Assembly (NCBI GenBank): GCA_942491945.1
Contig: CALODD010000104.1
Coordinates: 1 to 22,357, forward strand
DNA length: 22,357 nucleotides
Direction of reading: 5' to 3'
Source of the DNA: JAJDYQ01 sp942491945
Lineage (GTDB): Bacteria; Pseudomonadota; Gammaproteobacteria; JAJDYQ01
In this document: piece after piece, positions 8,977-16,561 of the stretch
Position numbering within the stretch: the stretch's first letter is position 1
How the letters are laid out: the number at the start of each line of letters is the position of its first letter
The notes under the pieces: model-generated
The model's input: only the letters and a program-made list of their open reading frames with translations
What the model was told of the DNA's origin: nothing
Database searches by the model: none
Made by a program: the position numbers and the translations under genes

Positions 8977-9356
8977 AAATATAACCTCACAGCTATCACC
9001 AACAGGACAATAGCTTCAAGTGCGAACACACTCCAGGACAGAAAAATTGCCTGCTGCTTTTCAAGTCCTATTTCGAAATCCATTAATAAGTAACGAATGC
9101 CTGCAAAGAAATGGTGAATAATTGACCAAAGTAAAATTAGGCTGATAAGCTGTATCAAGGGATATTGCAGAATTTCAACCGACTGCCTGAAGCCTTGTTC
9201 ACCCTGTAGTGAAATATCCAGCAGATAAACCGTAAACGGTATTGCTAGAAACATTAGTAAACCGCTAATACGATGTAATATTGATACAAACCCTGTCACG
9301 GGTAGATGTATTTTAATCAGATTGAGAAAAAAGGGCCTGTTATCAGAAACCGACAT
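8973..9356 (-). CDS. sdhC: Succinate dehydrogenase cytochrome b556 subunit
   Basis: SdhC has 127 residues and three membrane helices (about 31-48, 66-88 and 105-125). The N-terminal SILHRISG motif belongs to the quinone site of the family. HHFFAGIRYLLMDFE contains the likely haem b ligand His82, aligned with His84 of E. coli. It is the first gene of the operon sdhC-sdhD-sdhA-sdhB-sdhE-ygfX-DUF1249. The ATG at 9356 has an AAGGGA ribosome binding site (9366-9371) about nine bases upstream. Confidence 0.94.
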   Translation of the reverse strand: MSVSDNRPFFLNLIKIHLPVTGFVSILHRISGLLMFLAIPFTVYLLDISLQGEQGFRQSVEILQYPLIQLISLILLWSIIHHFFAGIRYLLMDFEIGLEKQQAIFLSWSVFALEAIVLLVIAVRLYL

Positions 9357-9527
9357 TATTCATTTTCCCTTCGTGTTTGTTACTATATGTTTACAATTGT
9401 AGTGGATTAAATCAGATCTGCAGACCTAATCCTATCAAAACCCATAAGATATGTATGCTAACACTTATGCCCGTTCTCGCTTATTATAATGAAGATCAAG
9501 CGTATAACTTTTTTAGCAGGTAACCCC
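9357..9527. promoter_or_regulatory. Divergent promoter region between sdhC and ygfZ
   Basis: On the plus strand a perfect TATAAT (9485-9490) is a good -10 for ygfZ; the -35 is weak. It would start transcription near 9497, about 30 bases before the chosen ygfZ start. On the minus strand TATAGT (9382-9387), with TTAATC (9405-9410) 17 bases upstream, is a tentative sdhC promoter. No operator was recognised. Confidence 0.5.
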
Positions 9528-10577
9528 ATGAATCCACAGTGGCAAGAATTTTTACAAAATAGCGGTGCCGAAATAGAAAACAATCAGGTCACGAGTTTTG
9601 GAAACCCGATACGTGAACAACGCATGGTACATACCGGCCTAATCATATGTGACCTCAGTCATCAGGGCCTGATCTCCGTCGAAGGTGATGACGCCGCTGA
9701 TTTTTTACAAGGCCAGCTCACTAATGATATTCGTAATGTCAGTGAACAACACAGCCAGTTAAGTGCTTACTGTACTCATAAGGGGCGAATGCTGGCAAAC
9801 TTTCGTATTTTCAAGCGTGGTGACGCTTTCTTCCTACGATTACCTTTAAGTGTATTAGAAACAGCCATTAAACGTATCAGCATGTTCGTATTAATGTCGA
9901 AGGTCATTATTAAAGACAGCAGCCTGAACCTGATAAAAATAGGTGTGTCAGGACCCAAAGCCAATGTACATCTTAATGAGATTCTAGGTAATACACCGCA
10001 GGAGGTAGATGGCACTATCCAGGCAAATGGACTCACTGTCATCATGTGTGCAGGTCCTCATCCTCGCTATGAAATTATTGGTGAATTTGATGATGTTAAA
10101 AAAATCTGGCAACAGCTTGATGTACATGCAGGTCCCGTAGGAGCAGGTCCATGGGAATCATTAGATATACAGGCTGGTATTCCGACGATATACCCGGAAA
10201 CCAGCGAAGCCTTTGTGCCACAAATGACGAACATGCAGGTTATTAATGGTGTTAGCTTTAAAAAAGGCTGCTATACCGGGCAGGAAGTCGTTGCACGTAT
10301 GCAATATCTCGGCACACTTAAACGACGCATGTTCAAAATACAGGTAAACAGTGATACCCCAGTATCACCAGGCGACAAGTTATTTAGTGCCGATTCATCT
10401 TCGGGTCAGGGTACGGGACAAATTGTCAGTGCTCAGATTAGTCCAGATGGTGGCTACTCTGCATTGGCAGTCATTAATATATCTGATGCAGAAAGCGGCG
10501 CACTAAAATTGCATGATAGCTCTGGACCCGATATTTTAATTGAATCATTGCCTTATAGTACAGAAGTAAAAGCCTGA
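9528..10577 (+). CDS. ygfZ: Folate-binding Fe-S cluster maintenance protein YgfZ
   Basis: YgfZ is a tetrahydrofolate-dependent protein related to the GcvT aminomethyltransferase fold. It supports assembly or repair of some Fe-S enzymes. The signature KGCYTGQEVVARMQYLG is present with its key cysteine at residue 248, and VSFKKGCYTGQE is nearly invariant in the family. The protein has 349 residues from the ATG at 9528. An upstream in-frame ATG at 9489 would add 13 residues, but it overlaps the TATAAT -10 box and has no ribosome binding site, whereas 9528 follows AGCAGG at a spacing of seven bases. It is divergent from the sdh operon, whose SdhB is itself an Fe-S protein; a functional link is an inference. 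Confidence 0.94.
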   Translation: MNPQWQEFLQNSGAEIENNQVTSFGNPIREQRMVHTGLIICDLSHQGLISVEGDDAADFLQGQLTNDIRNVSEQHSQLSAYCTHKGRMLANFRIFKRGDAFFLRLPLSVLETAIKRISMFVLMSKVIIKDSSLNLIKIGVSGPKANVHLNEILGNTPQEVDGTIQANGLTVIMCAGPHPRYEIIGEFDDVKKIWQQLDVHAGPVGAGPWESLDIQAGIPTIYPETSEAFVPQMTNMQVINGVSFKKGCYTGQEVVARMQYLGTLKRRMFKIQVNSDTPVSPGDKLFSADSSSGQGTGQIVSAQISPDGGYSALAVINISDAESGALKLHDSSGPDILIESLPYSTEVKA

Positions 10578-10589
10578 TCTAAACACTCT

Positions 10590-10611
10590 CTCAGCCACCG
10601 GGGTGGCTGAG
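10590..10611 (+). terminator. Stem-loop after ygfZ
   Basis: CTCAGCCAC and GTGGCTGAG form a perfect 9-bp stem around a CGGG loop, 12 bases after the ygfZ stop. No T tract follows, so it is either a weak or factor-assisted terminator, or an mRNA 3'-end stabilising hairpin separating ygfZ from the HDOD genes. Confidence 0.6.
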
Positions 10612-10714
10612 AAGTAAACAGATTATATTCTCTGTAATGCATATCTTCCCTACTTTTTTATCTGTCTATTAACTACACTTCATAAAAACGAGATCAACCA
10701 AAACATAAGAACTC

Positions 10715-11551
10715 ATGAGCCAACTCGCTGAGAAAATCTATCTACACATCTGTAGCAGTGTTGAAACTGATCAAATTAAGCTTCCAACATTACCTGAAGT
10801 TGCCTTAAAAATACGCACCGCTGTCGAAAAAGAAACACACTCTGCAGAAGACATTGCTAATCTGCTCGCACAAGACCCTGCATTATCAGCGCGACTGTTA
10901 CAACTAGCGAATAGCCCACTCTATAGAGCGCGCACAGAAATCAATAACCTGCAAATGGCGATTACAAGACTGGGTATCCGCATTGTCAAAGATCTTGTGA
11001 TAATGCTCGCTATTAAACAGGCCTTCAAGACAACCAACAAACAACTCGATGAAGAGTTTAGAAAAATATGGCTCACCAGTATAGATGTTGCCGCAGTGTG
11101 TCGTGTCCTAGCACAAACGCAGGAAACGCTTGATAATGAACAGGCCGTACTTGCCGGTTTAATTCACAACATAGGTATGTTACCTGTAATTGAACTGGCC
11201 AATAAACAACCCGAATTATTCATTGGCACGGAATCACTGACTGAAATTACACATGAAATACAGGCTAGACTGGGTGACAAAATACTACGCTTCTGGAATT
11301 TCCCCGAGTCACTTATACGTGTGGCGGGAGAATGGAACCAGTTCAGCCGTGATCATACCGATAATGCTGATTATCTTGATATTGTACAGGCCGCGATACT
11401 CCATACACCTCACGCACCAGAAGATGTTCCAACAGATTGGTCACAAATACCCGCTATTATGAAACTGGGCCTTGATCCAGCGATTCACAGGTTTAGCGAC
11501 GAGATACAATGCCGGCTTGAGGAAACTCGTGACAGCCTGCTACAACTGTAA
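10715..11551 (+). CDS. HDOD domain protein, copy 1 of 3
   Basis: HDOD domains (PF08668) are relatives of HD phosphohydrolases found in bacterial signalling proteins. This 278-residue protein is essentially one HDOD domain. Conserved stretches are LPTLPEVALKIR (about 23-34), DPALSARLLQLANSPLYR (54-71), AITRLGIRIVKDL (82-94) and AGLIHNIGMLP (147-157). At the HD position it has His151-Asn152 instead of His-Asp, consistent with loss of metal-dependent hydrolase activity. No attached signalling domain is visible. The ATG has only a weak AAGAA-like site upstream. It is followed after 19 bases by a paralogue. The specific role is unknown; the family suggests signal relay or gene regulation. Confidence 0.9.
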   Translation: MSQLAEKIYLHICSSVETDQIKLPTLPEVALKIRTAVEKETHSAEDIANLLAQDPALSARLLQLANSPLYRARTEINNLQMAITRLGIRIVKDLVIMLAIKQAFKTTNKQLDEEFRKIWLTSIDVAAVCRVLAQTQETLDNEQAVLAGLIHNIGMLPVIELANKQPELFIGTESLTEITHEIQARLGDKILRFWNFPESLIRVAGEWNQFSRDHTDNADYLDIVQAAILHTPHAPEDVPTDWSQIPAIMKLGLDPAIHRFSDEIQCRLEETRDSLLQL

Positions 11552-11570
11552 AAAAGATAATAAGCGAACT

Positions 11571-12416
11571 ATGAAACATATACAGGAAAAAATTGACGAC
11601 TTTCTCGATCTGGTTAAAGATGCTGTAGCTACTGAGAAGCTCCTCCTGCCGTCGCTACCAGATGTTGCTCTTAAGATAAAAGAAGCTTGCGAACAGGAAG
11701 ATACATCTGCTGAAACAATTGCAGAAGTCATATATCAGGACCCCGCCATGTCGGTTCGTCTACTACAGGTTGCTAACAGTTCTCTCTATCGAACGCGAAA
11801 CAGCGCAGAAAATGTACAGGCAGCCATCACCAAGCTCGGCTTACGACTGGTTCGAGATCTAATCATGAGCCTGTCTATGAAGCAACTCTACCATGCAAGC
11901 AGTGATCTGATTGCTGAGCGATTTAGAGAATTATGGCTCGCCAGTACAAAAACGGCGGCTATTTCCAGACTTCTGGCAATGAATATTAAGCACCTGGATC
12001 CAGAACAGGCCATGCTCGCAGGCTTAATACACAATATCGGTGCTTTACCGATCGTACTCATGGCCGAAGATGACGATGACCTTTTTGACGATCCAGAAGC
12101 ACTTAATAACATTCTGTTTAAAATGCAGGGAGAAGTCGGTGCCTATATATTCGAAAAATGGCACTTTCCTGAATATATGTCTAATGTAGCTCGTGAGTGT
12201 TACCACTTTAGACGCACCCATGACGGGTCAGCAGATTATGTTGATGTTGTGCAGGTCGCGCTTATTCAGGGCAGTATTTATACTGGCCTTGAATGCCCTG
12301 AAGACTGGTCTTCCATAGCTGCCTTTAATCAACTAGATATCGATACAGATACGCATATGCTTGATATTGAGGAAAACCGAATAATATTTGATGAAACTGA
12401 CTCACTATTCAAATAA
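11571..12416 (+). CDS. HDOD domain protein, copy 2 of 3
   Basis: This is a 281-residue single-domain HDOD protein. It carries LPSLPDVALKIKEAC (about 27-40), DPAMSVRLLQVANSSLYR, AITKLGLRLVRDL and AGLIHNIGALP with His154-Asn155. After this it has the acidic stretch MAEDDDDLFDD, which copy 3 shares closely and copy 1 lacks, so copies 2 and 3 look like the more recent duplicates. The frame is open upstream to 11472 inside copy 1, but the ATG at 11571 is chosen because family similarity starts there and because it follows the copy 1 stop by 19 bases. It is likely co-transcribed with copy 1. Confidence 0.9.
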   Translation: MKHIQEKIDDFLDLVKDAVATEKLLLPSLPDVALKIKEACEQEDTSAETIAEVIYQDPAMSVRLLQVANSSLYRTRNSAENVQAAITKLGLRLVRDLIMSLSMKQLYHASSDLIAERFRELWLASTKTAAISRLLAMNIKHLDPEQAMLAGLIHNIGALPIVLMAEDDDDLFDDPEALNNILFKMQGEVGAYIFEKWHFPEYMSNVARECYHFRRTHDGSADYVDVVQVALIQGSIYTGLECPEDWSSIAAFNQLDIDTDTHMLDIEENRIIFDETDSLFK

Positions 12417-12479
12417 CCCTCTATACTCAGCTTTAACTAACTAATTTAAATCATAATAATACTTAGAAGACGAACCAAT

Positions 12480-13310
12480 ATGACAGAGAAAGCCGAACAG
12501 TTTTTTAATGAACTTAAGTCTGCTGTAGAATCAGATCAACTCGTTCTCCCAACGCTGCCCGAGGTCGCTTTTAAAATTCGTGAAGCTGTAGAGAGTGAAA
12601 ACACGTCGGCGCAGCAAGTTGCGGAAATTATGACACAGGATGCCTCGCTTTCAGCTCGTCTGATACAGGTATCTAATAGTCCACTTTATCGTTCTCGCAC
12701 ACCTATTGAAGACCTGCAAATGGCAGTGACACGCCTTGGTATTCGCATGGTAAGAGACCTTGTCGTCAGCCTCGCGATGAAGCAGATTTATCAGGCAACA
12801 TCTGATGTTCTGGATGAACACTTCCGCCGCAGCTGGAACGCATCGGTTGAAGTTGCGGCCATTAGCCGTATGCTCGCCACAACCGTTCCCGGTATAAACC
12901 CCGAACAAGCCCTGCTAGCCGGCCTTATACATAACATCGGTGCTTTACCTATTCTTGTTATGGCTGAAGATGACAATGATCTGTTTAATGATTCTGACGC
13001 CTTAAGCCAGGTAATCAAAGAGCTTCAGGGGCGCGTCGGCGTACTCATTCTGGAAACATGGAACTTTGGTGAAGCCATGACTGAAGTCGTGAAAGAAGCC
13101 TACAATTTCAGTTATGACCATGAAGGTGGCACTAATCTGGTAGATCTTGTACAAGTTGCCTTACTTCAGGGTGGCCATGTTGATGAAGATATAGACTGGT
13201 CCACTGTACCGGCCTTTGCCAAGATGGGTATGGATACTGAAGTAAATGTCGTTGAAATCGAAGAAAATCAGGAAATCATCGAGAACACTAAACAGTCACT
13301 TATGGCTTAA
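12480..13310 (+). CDS. HDOD domain protein, copy 3 of 3
   Basis: This 276-residue single-domain HDOD protein has LPTLPEVAFKIREAVE (about 24-39), DASLSARLIQVSNSPLYR (54-71), AVTRLGIRMVRDLV and AGLIHNIGALP with His151-Asn152. The MAEDDNDLFND stretch follows. In its N-terminal half it resembles copy 1 (VTRLGIR, NSPLYR), and after the HN motif it resembles copy 2, so the copies are a mosaic of shared features. It starts 63 bases after copy 2 with an AGAAG-type ribosome binding site. No terminator hairpin is obvious after the stop at 13310. Confidence 0.9.
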   Translation: MTEKAEQFFNELKSAVESDQLVLPTLPEVAFKIREAVESENTSAQQVAEIMTQDASLSARLIQVSNSPLYRSRTPIEDLQMAVTRLGIRMVRDLVVSLAMKQIYQATSDVLDEHFRRSWNASVEVAAISRMLATTVPGINPEQALLAGLIHNIGALPILVMAEDDNDLFNDSDALSQVIKELQGRVGVLILETWNFGEAMTEVVKEAYNFSYDHEGGTNLVDLVQVALLQGGHVDEDIDWSTVPAFAKMGMDTEVNVVEIEENQEIIENTKQSLMA

Positions 13311-13347
13311 TTAAAACATTAGCAATCAACTAATTAAGAATATTCTA

Positions 13348-13411
13348 TTATATATGCATATGTATATGCGTATAATGTCCGCTTTTAGTATGGACACCTA
13401 ATATATTAGAG
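13348..13411 (+). promoter_or_regulatory. Promoter and ribosome binding site of the broken FadL-type gene
   Basis: A TATAAT box (13371-13376) lies in a run of alternating AT/GC-poor sequence, 42 bases before the ATG at 13418. A TTATAT at 13348 is at -35 spacing but is weak. TGTCC (13376-13380) and GGACA (13392-13396) form an inverted repeat overlapping the likely start site, a possible operator. GAGA (13408-13411) can serve as the ribosome binding site. Matches are by eye to consensus. Confidence 0.5.
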
Positions 13412-13417
13412 AAACTT

Positions 13418-13613
13418 ATGAATAAAATAATCACCCTAAAGTCTACTCGCCTGTTGCGCATTTTCACCGGTAGCCAATGCCACAAATGGATACCAACTCA
13501 CCGGTATTGGTGCCTATCAGAAAAGCCTGGGCGGTACGGTCACTGCGAAGGCTGGTTCAGCAATGTCCGCCATTAGTAACCCTGCCGGCATGGCACGAGT
13601 TGGTAAGCGAGCT
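13418..13613 (+). pseudogene. 5' fragment of an OmpP1/FadL-type outer membrane protein gene, frameshifted
   Basis: OmpP1/FadL proteins are outer membrane barrels that import hydrophobic compounds such as fatty acids. The ATG at 13418 opens MNKIITLKST, a plausible signal peptide start, but the hydrophobic core is garbled. From 13479 a different frame gives ATNGYQLTGIGAYQKSLGG and then SAMSAISNPAGMARVG, the family's typical mature N terminus after a signal cleavage site. The two frames differ by one base, so there is an indel between 13418 and 13479. Recognisable sequence stops at about 13613, where the rest of a gene of more than 1.2 kb is missing and unlike DNA begins. It is either a contig-end artefact or a gene broken by insertion. 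Confidence 0.72.
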
Positions 13614-13659
13614 GGCCATATTGGATAGTCGGTACTGTTTCTTGGGTATTGTTGCACGG

Positions 13660-13734
13660 GGCCACGTTGTTCCGAGGGCACTTTGTTGTGTGAGGGCACG
13701 TTGTCCTGCGGGAACTGTTGTCGAGCCAGGGCAC
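13660..13734. repeat. Degenerate tandem repeat of about 16 bases
   Basis: Units start at 13660 (GGCCAC), 13676 (GGGCAC), 13694 (GGGCAC), 13710 (GGGAAC) and 13729 (GGGCAC, incomplete). Each is followed by a TTGT core. The best unit is GGGCACGTTGTCCTGC. Spacings are 16, 18, 16 and 19, so the period is about 16 with small insertions. The unit is partly self-complementary (GGGCACGTTGTCC against GGGACAACGTGCC). It lies just right of the junction in a stretch without a gene. Confidence 0.6.
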
Positions 13735-14259
13735 ATCGACGGGCGAGGAGCATTCAAAACCCGTGCGAAACGGCAGGACACCCACGATTTCCCGTGGGAC
13801 TGCACATCGCCATTCGCCGACTTCACCGTTCATAAATCCGGTGGAACACAAAAGTTCTGTGATGCACAACATACTGCTCCTCAGTGCGCAAACGTATTTT
13901 AGCGAGAGTTATTTACTGATCAATAGATCCTTAATAAATATCAGCAGGACGGTGCGAATTGCTGATGAAATATCTCCCCAAGGATGCAGCACGACCCGTA
14001 AAGCAACTCGATGGGCCCGAGATGGCCGCCACCCCCGCTCCACTCCAAACCAATTGACGCCAGTCTGCATAAGTTGGCAGTCGACGTGTTTCAAGATGGG
14101 ATCGAGGTCCTGAGATGCCAAATCGGCAGCGAGTATCCGTCGGCATTTCCCGGGTCTCGCAGCGTCGATCAGCAGGCAGTCACGCAATCGCACAACTCGT
14201 GCCACGCGGCAGAACGCGTACCTTGTTCCCGTACTTGGTACAAATACAGGAGCAACCGC
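13735..14259. other. Stretch without a supported gene
   Basis: No frame on either strand shows recognisable protein. A CCCACG and CGTGGG hairpin (13781-13786 and 13793-13798, 6-base loop) is present. A short AT-rich island around 13,895-13,950 interrupts otherwise mixed composition. A 30-codon open frame starting ATGAAATATCTCCCC near 13,963 is too short to call. The last bases hold the ribosome binding site AGGAG (14248-14252) of the next gene. Confidence 0.5.
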
Positions 14260-16559
14260 ATGTTTCCGCATCTTGGCCGTGCTTCGGCCATGCTTTACCT
14301 TAGCACAGCGCTGAGTTCCCGTTACCAGGTCTGGCCCAGCAAGTGCTCGTCGAGGCGGAGAGTTTCGGAAGACCGGCGGCTGGAAGCTGGATACTCAGTT
14401 CATCGATGCGATGGGTTCGCCCTACCTGCTGGCTCACGGGCTGGGGCGTCCAGTGGACGATGCCGTCACCACGGTCAAATTCCCGGAGACCGGCACGTAT
14501 CACGTCTTTGTGCGCACCAAAGACTGGGTCGCTCGCTGGAACGCAACAGGTCAGCCGGGCCGGTTTCAATTGCTGATTGACGACAAGCCGTTGCAGGAAA
14601 CCTTTGGTACTCGGGGAGCCGAGTGGTTCTGGCACGATGGCGGCACGGTCGAGATTAATTCGACAAAGACAGTGAAGCTCTCGCGTTGCACGATCTGACC
14701 GGTTTTGACGGTCGCTGCGATGCCATTTTCTTCACCAAACGATCCGACGAAATTCCGCCGCCGAACGAGTCGGGCATTCTGTCGCTGGCGACGGACGCAT
14801 TGCTGGGTCTGGCTGAGCGAACCGACGGACAAAACGGGCCGTACGACCTGGTCGTGATCGGCGGCGGCTACGCGGGCATGGGCGCTGCGATTTCAGGGGC
14901 TCGGATGGGCTGTCGAGTGGCGTTGATTCAGAACCGGCCGGTCCTGGGCGGCAACGGTTCCAGCGAAGTTCGCGTGTGGGCAATGGGCCACATTCGCCGC
15001 GGCAAGTTTCCGCGCATCGGCGAGATCATCGAAGAGTTTGCCGACCACGCCGACCAAGTCGCCCGGGACACTACGAGGAATTCGGCGACGAGTTGAAAGG
15101 AGCAGATCGTGCGTGCCGAAGACGAACATCGACCTGTTTCTGAATCATCATGCCTACCCGGTCGAGATGGACGGCAATCGGATCGCGGCGGTCGACGCCT
15201 TCGACACGCGAACCAGCGAGCACAAATCGTTTCACGGGCAAGCTGTTCGCCGACTGCACCGGGCACGGCACGATCGGATTTCTTGCCGGTGCCGACTGGG
15301 ACATGACTCCCGAAGGACGCATGGGCATGAGCAACATGTGGGCTTGGGGCGAAGGCAAGGAGACCGCCGAATTCCCCAAAACGCCGTGGGCCTTGGATCT
15401 GGAAATGAAGGATTTTCCCTACCCGCGAGATCATCATGGCCAATGGTTCTGGGAAAGCGGTTTCGACAAGGACCCGATCGGCGATGCGGAAGCGATCCGC
15501 GACTGGAATCTGCGAGCCGTCTACGGTGCCTTCAACGCGATGAAGAACCGTGATGGTGCCGAGAAGCACCCGAACGCGCGGCTGACCTGGATCGCCTATA
15601 TCGGTGGGCCGCGCGAGTCGCGGCGGCTGATGGGCGACGTGTGCTGACCCAGGAAGACATCGTGGCCAAACGGATTTCCCGACGGCTGCGTGCCCAGCAC
15701 CTGGTCGATCGACCTGCACTATCCCAAGAAGCAATACGCCGAAAAAGTTTCCCGACAATCCGTTCATCTCCATAGCGGTGCACGATCGCAGGGCGTCGAT
15801 CGCCTACGGTTATCCGGTGCCCTACCGCTGTTTCTACTCGCGCAACATCGACAACCTGTTCATGGCCGGACGCTGCATCAGCGTGACGCACGAGGCGCTG
15901 GGAACGATGCGCGTGATGAAGACCTGCGGGCATGATGGGAGGTTGTGGGCAAGGCGGCGTCGATTTGCGCGCCGAGAACTGCGATCCGCGCGGGGTCTAC
16001 GACAGCCACCTCGAGGAGCTTCTGAAAATGTTAGAGCTGCCGGGGAAGGCGCGCCGAGCGTCGGTCGATGCCGAGTTTGAAATCCCGGCGGACGCGTTGA
16101 AGCTGGCAGGGCCGCGCGGCCCGATGTCCGGGATCGACCCTTCGAGCTTGCCGGGGAAGGTGGTCGATGACCCGCAGGCGGAAAAGATCGGCAAGTGGAC
16201 AGCCGGGCAGGGGTTGCCCAATTATTTCGGCTATGGCTACCTCTACTCGGGCGGTGAGGACGCCGAGGCGAAGTTTGTCGCGAAGGCGGCGAAGTCGGGC
16301 AGACATGAGCTGCGGATGGCTTACGGGGCGCACGAGAACCGTGGAGCGTCGGTACCGGTGACGGTATCGGTCGGGGGCACAGTGGTGCGGCAGTTGAAGA
16401 TCGACATGCGCCAGGCTCCACCGCTCGAAGCCTGGGTTGATCTCCCTTGGATAGCTTCGATGTGGAGGCTGGCGATGAGATTGCCGTCAAGGTTTCGGCG
16501 CGCGGATGCGGGCGGTCTTGGCGCATGCGGATGCGGTGCAGTTCCTTCCCGTCGAGTAG
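14260..16559 (+). pseudogene. FAD-dependent oxidoreductase with N- and C-terminal accessory modules, broken by many frameshifts
   Basis: Joined across frames, this gives one protein of about 760 residues. It begins with a possible signal peptide (MFPHLGRASAMLYLS). Then comes a beta-rich module (LVEAESFG to DAIFFT, 14,340-14,730) and an FAD_oxidored-type domain with VVIGGGYAGMGAAISGARMG (about 14,850-14,910), VLGGNGSSEVRVW, KLFADCTGHGTIGFLAGADW (15,240-15,300) and RNIDNLFMAGRCISV (15,840-15,885). A C-terminal module ends ADAVQFLPVE at a TAG (16557-16559), a finish typical of golvesin-type domains. The start is supported by AGGAG seven bases upstream. At least ten frame changes are needed, for example near 14,373, 14,680, 15,070, 15,230, 15,645, 15,750, 15,930 and 16,450. 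The protein sequence between them stays well conserved. Proteins like this are common in planctomycetes; the substrate is unknown. Sequencing error is more likely than true decay. Confidence 0.78.
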
Positions 16560-16561
16560 TG

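Noticed and set aside
9489..9527. Upstream start of ygfZ
   Set aside because: That ATG overlaps the TATAAT box and lacks a ribosome binding site; the ATG at 9528 has one at good spacing.
11472..11570. Upstream start of the second HDOD gene within the first
   Set aside because: The extra 33 residues are the first gene read in another frame and are not like HDOD N termini.
13660..13734. CRISPR array
   Set aside because: The repeated units are contiguous, about 16 bases long and degenerate, with no spacers of regular length and no cas genes nearby.
13477..14303. Several open frames of 60-190 codons on both strands right of the junction
   Set aside because: They overlap each other, include the tandem repeat, and show no family features. 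One only reads into the start of the oxidoreductase in its true frame for a few residues.
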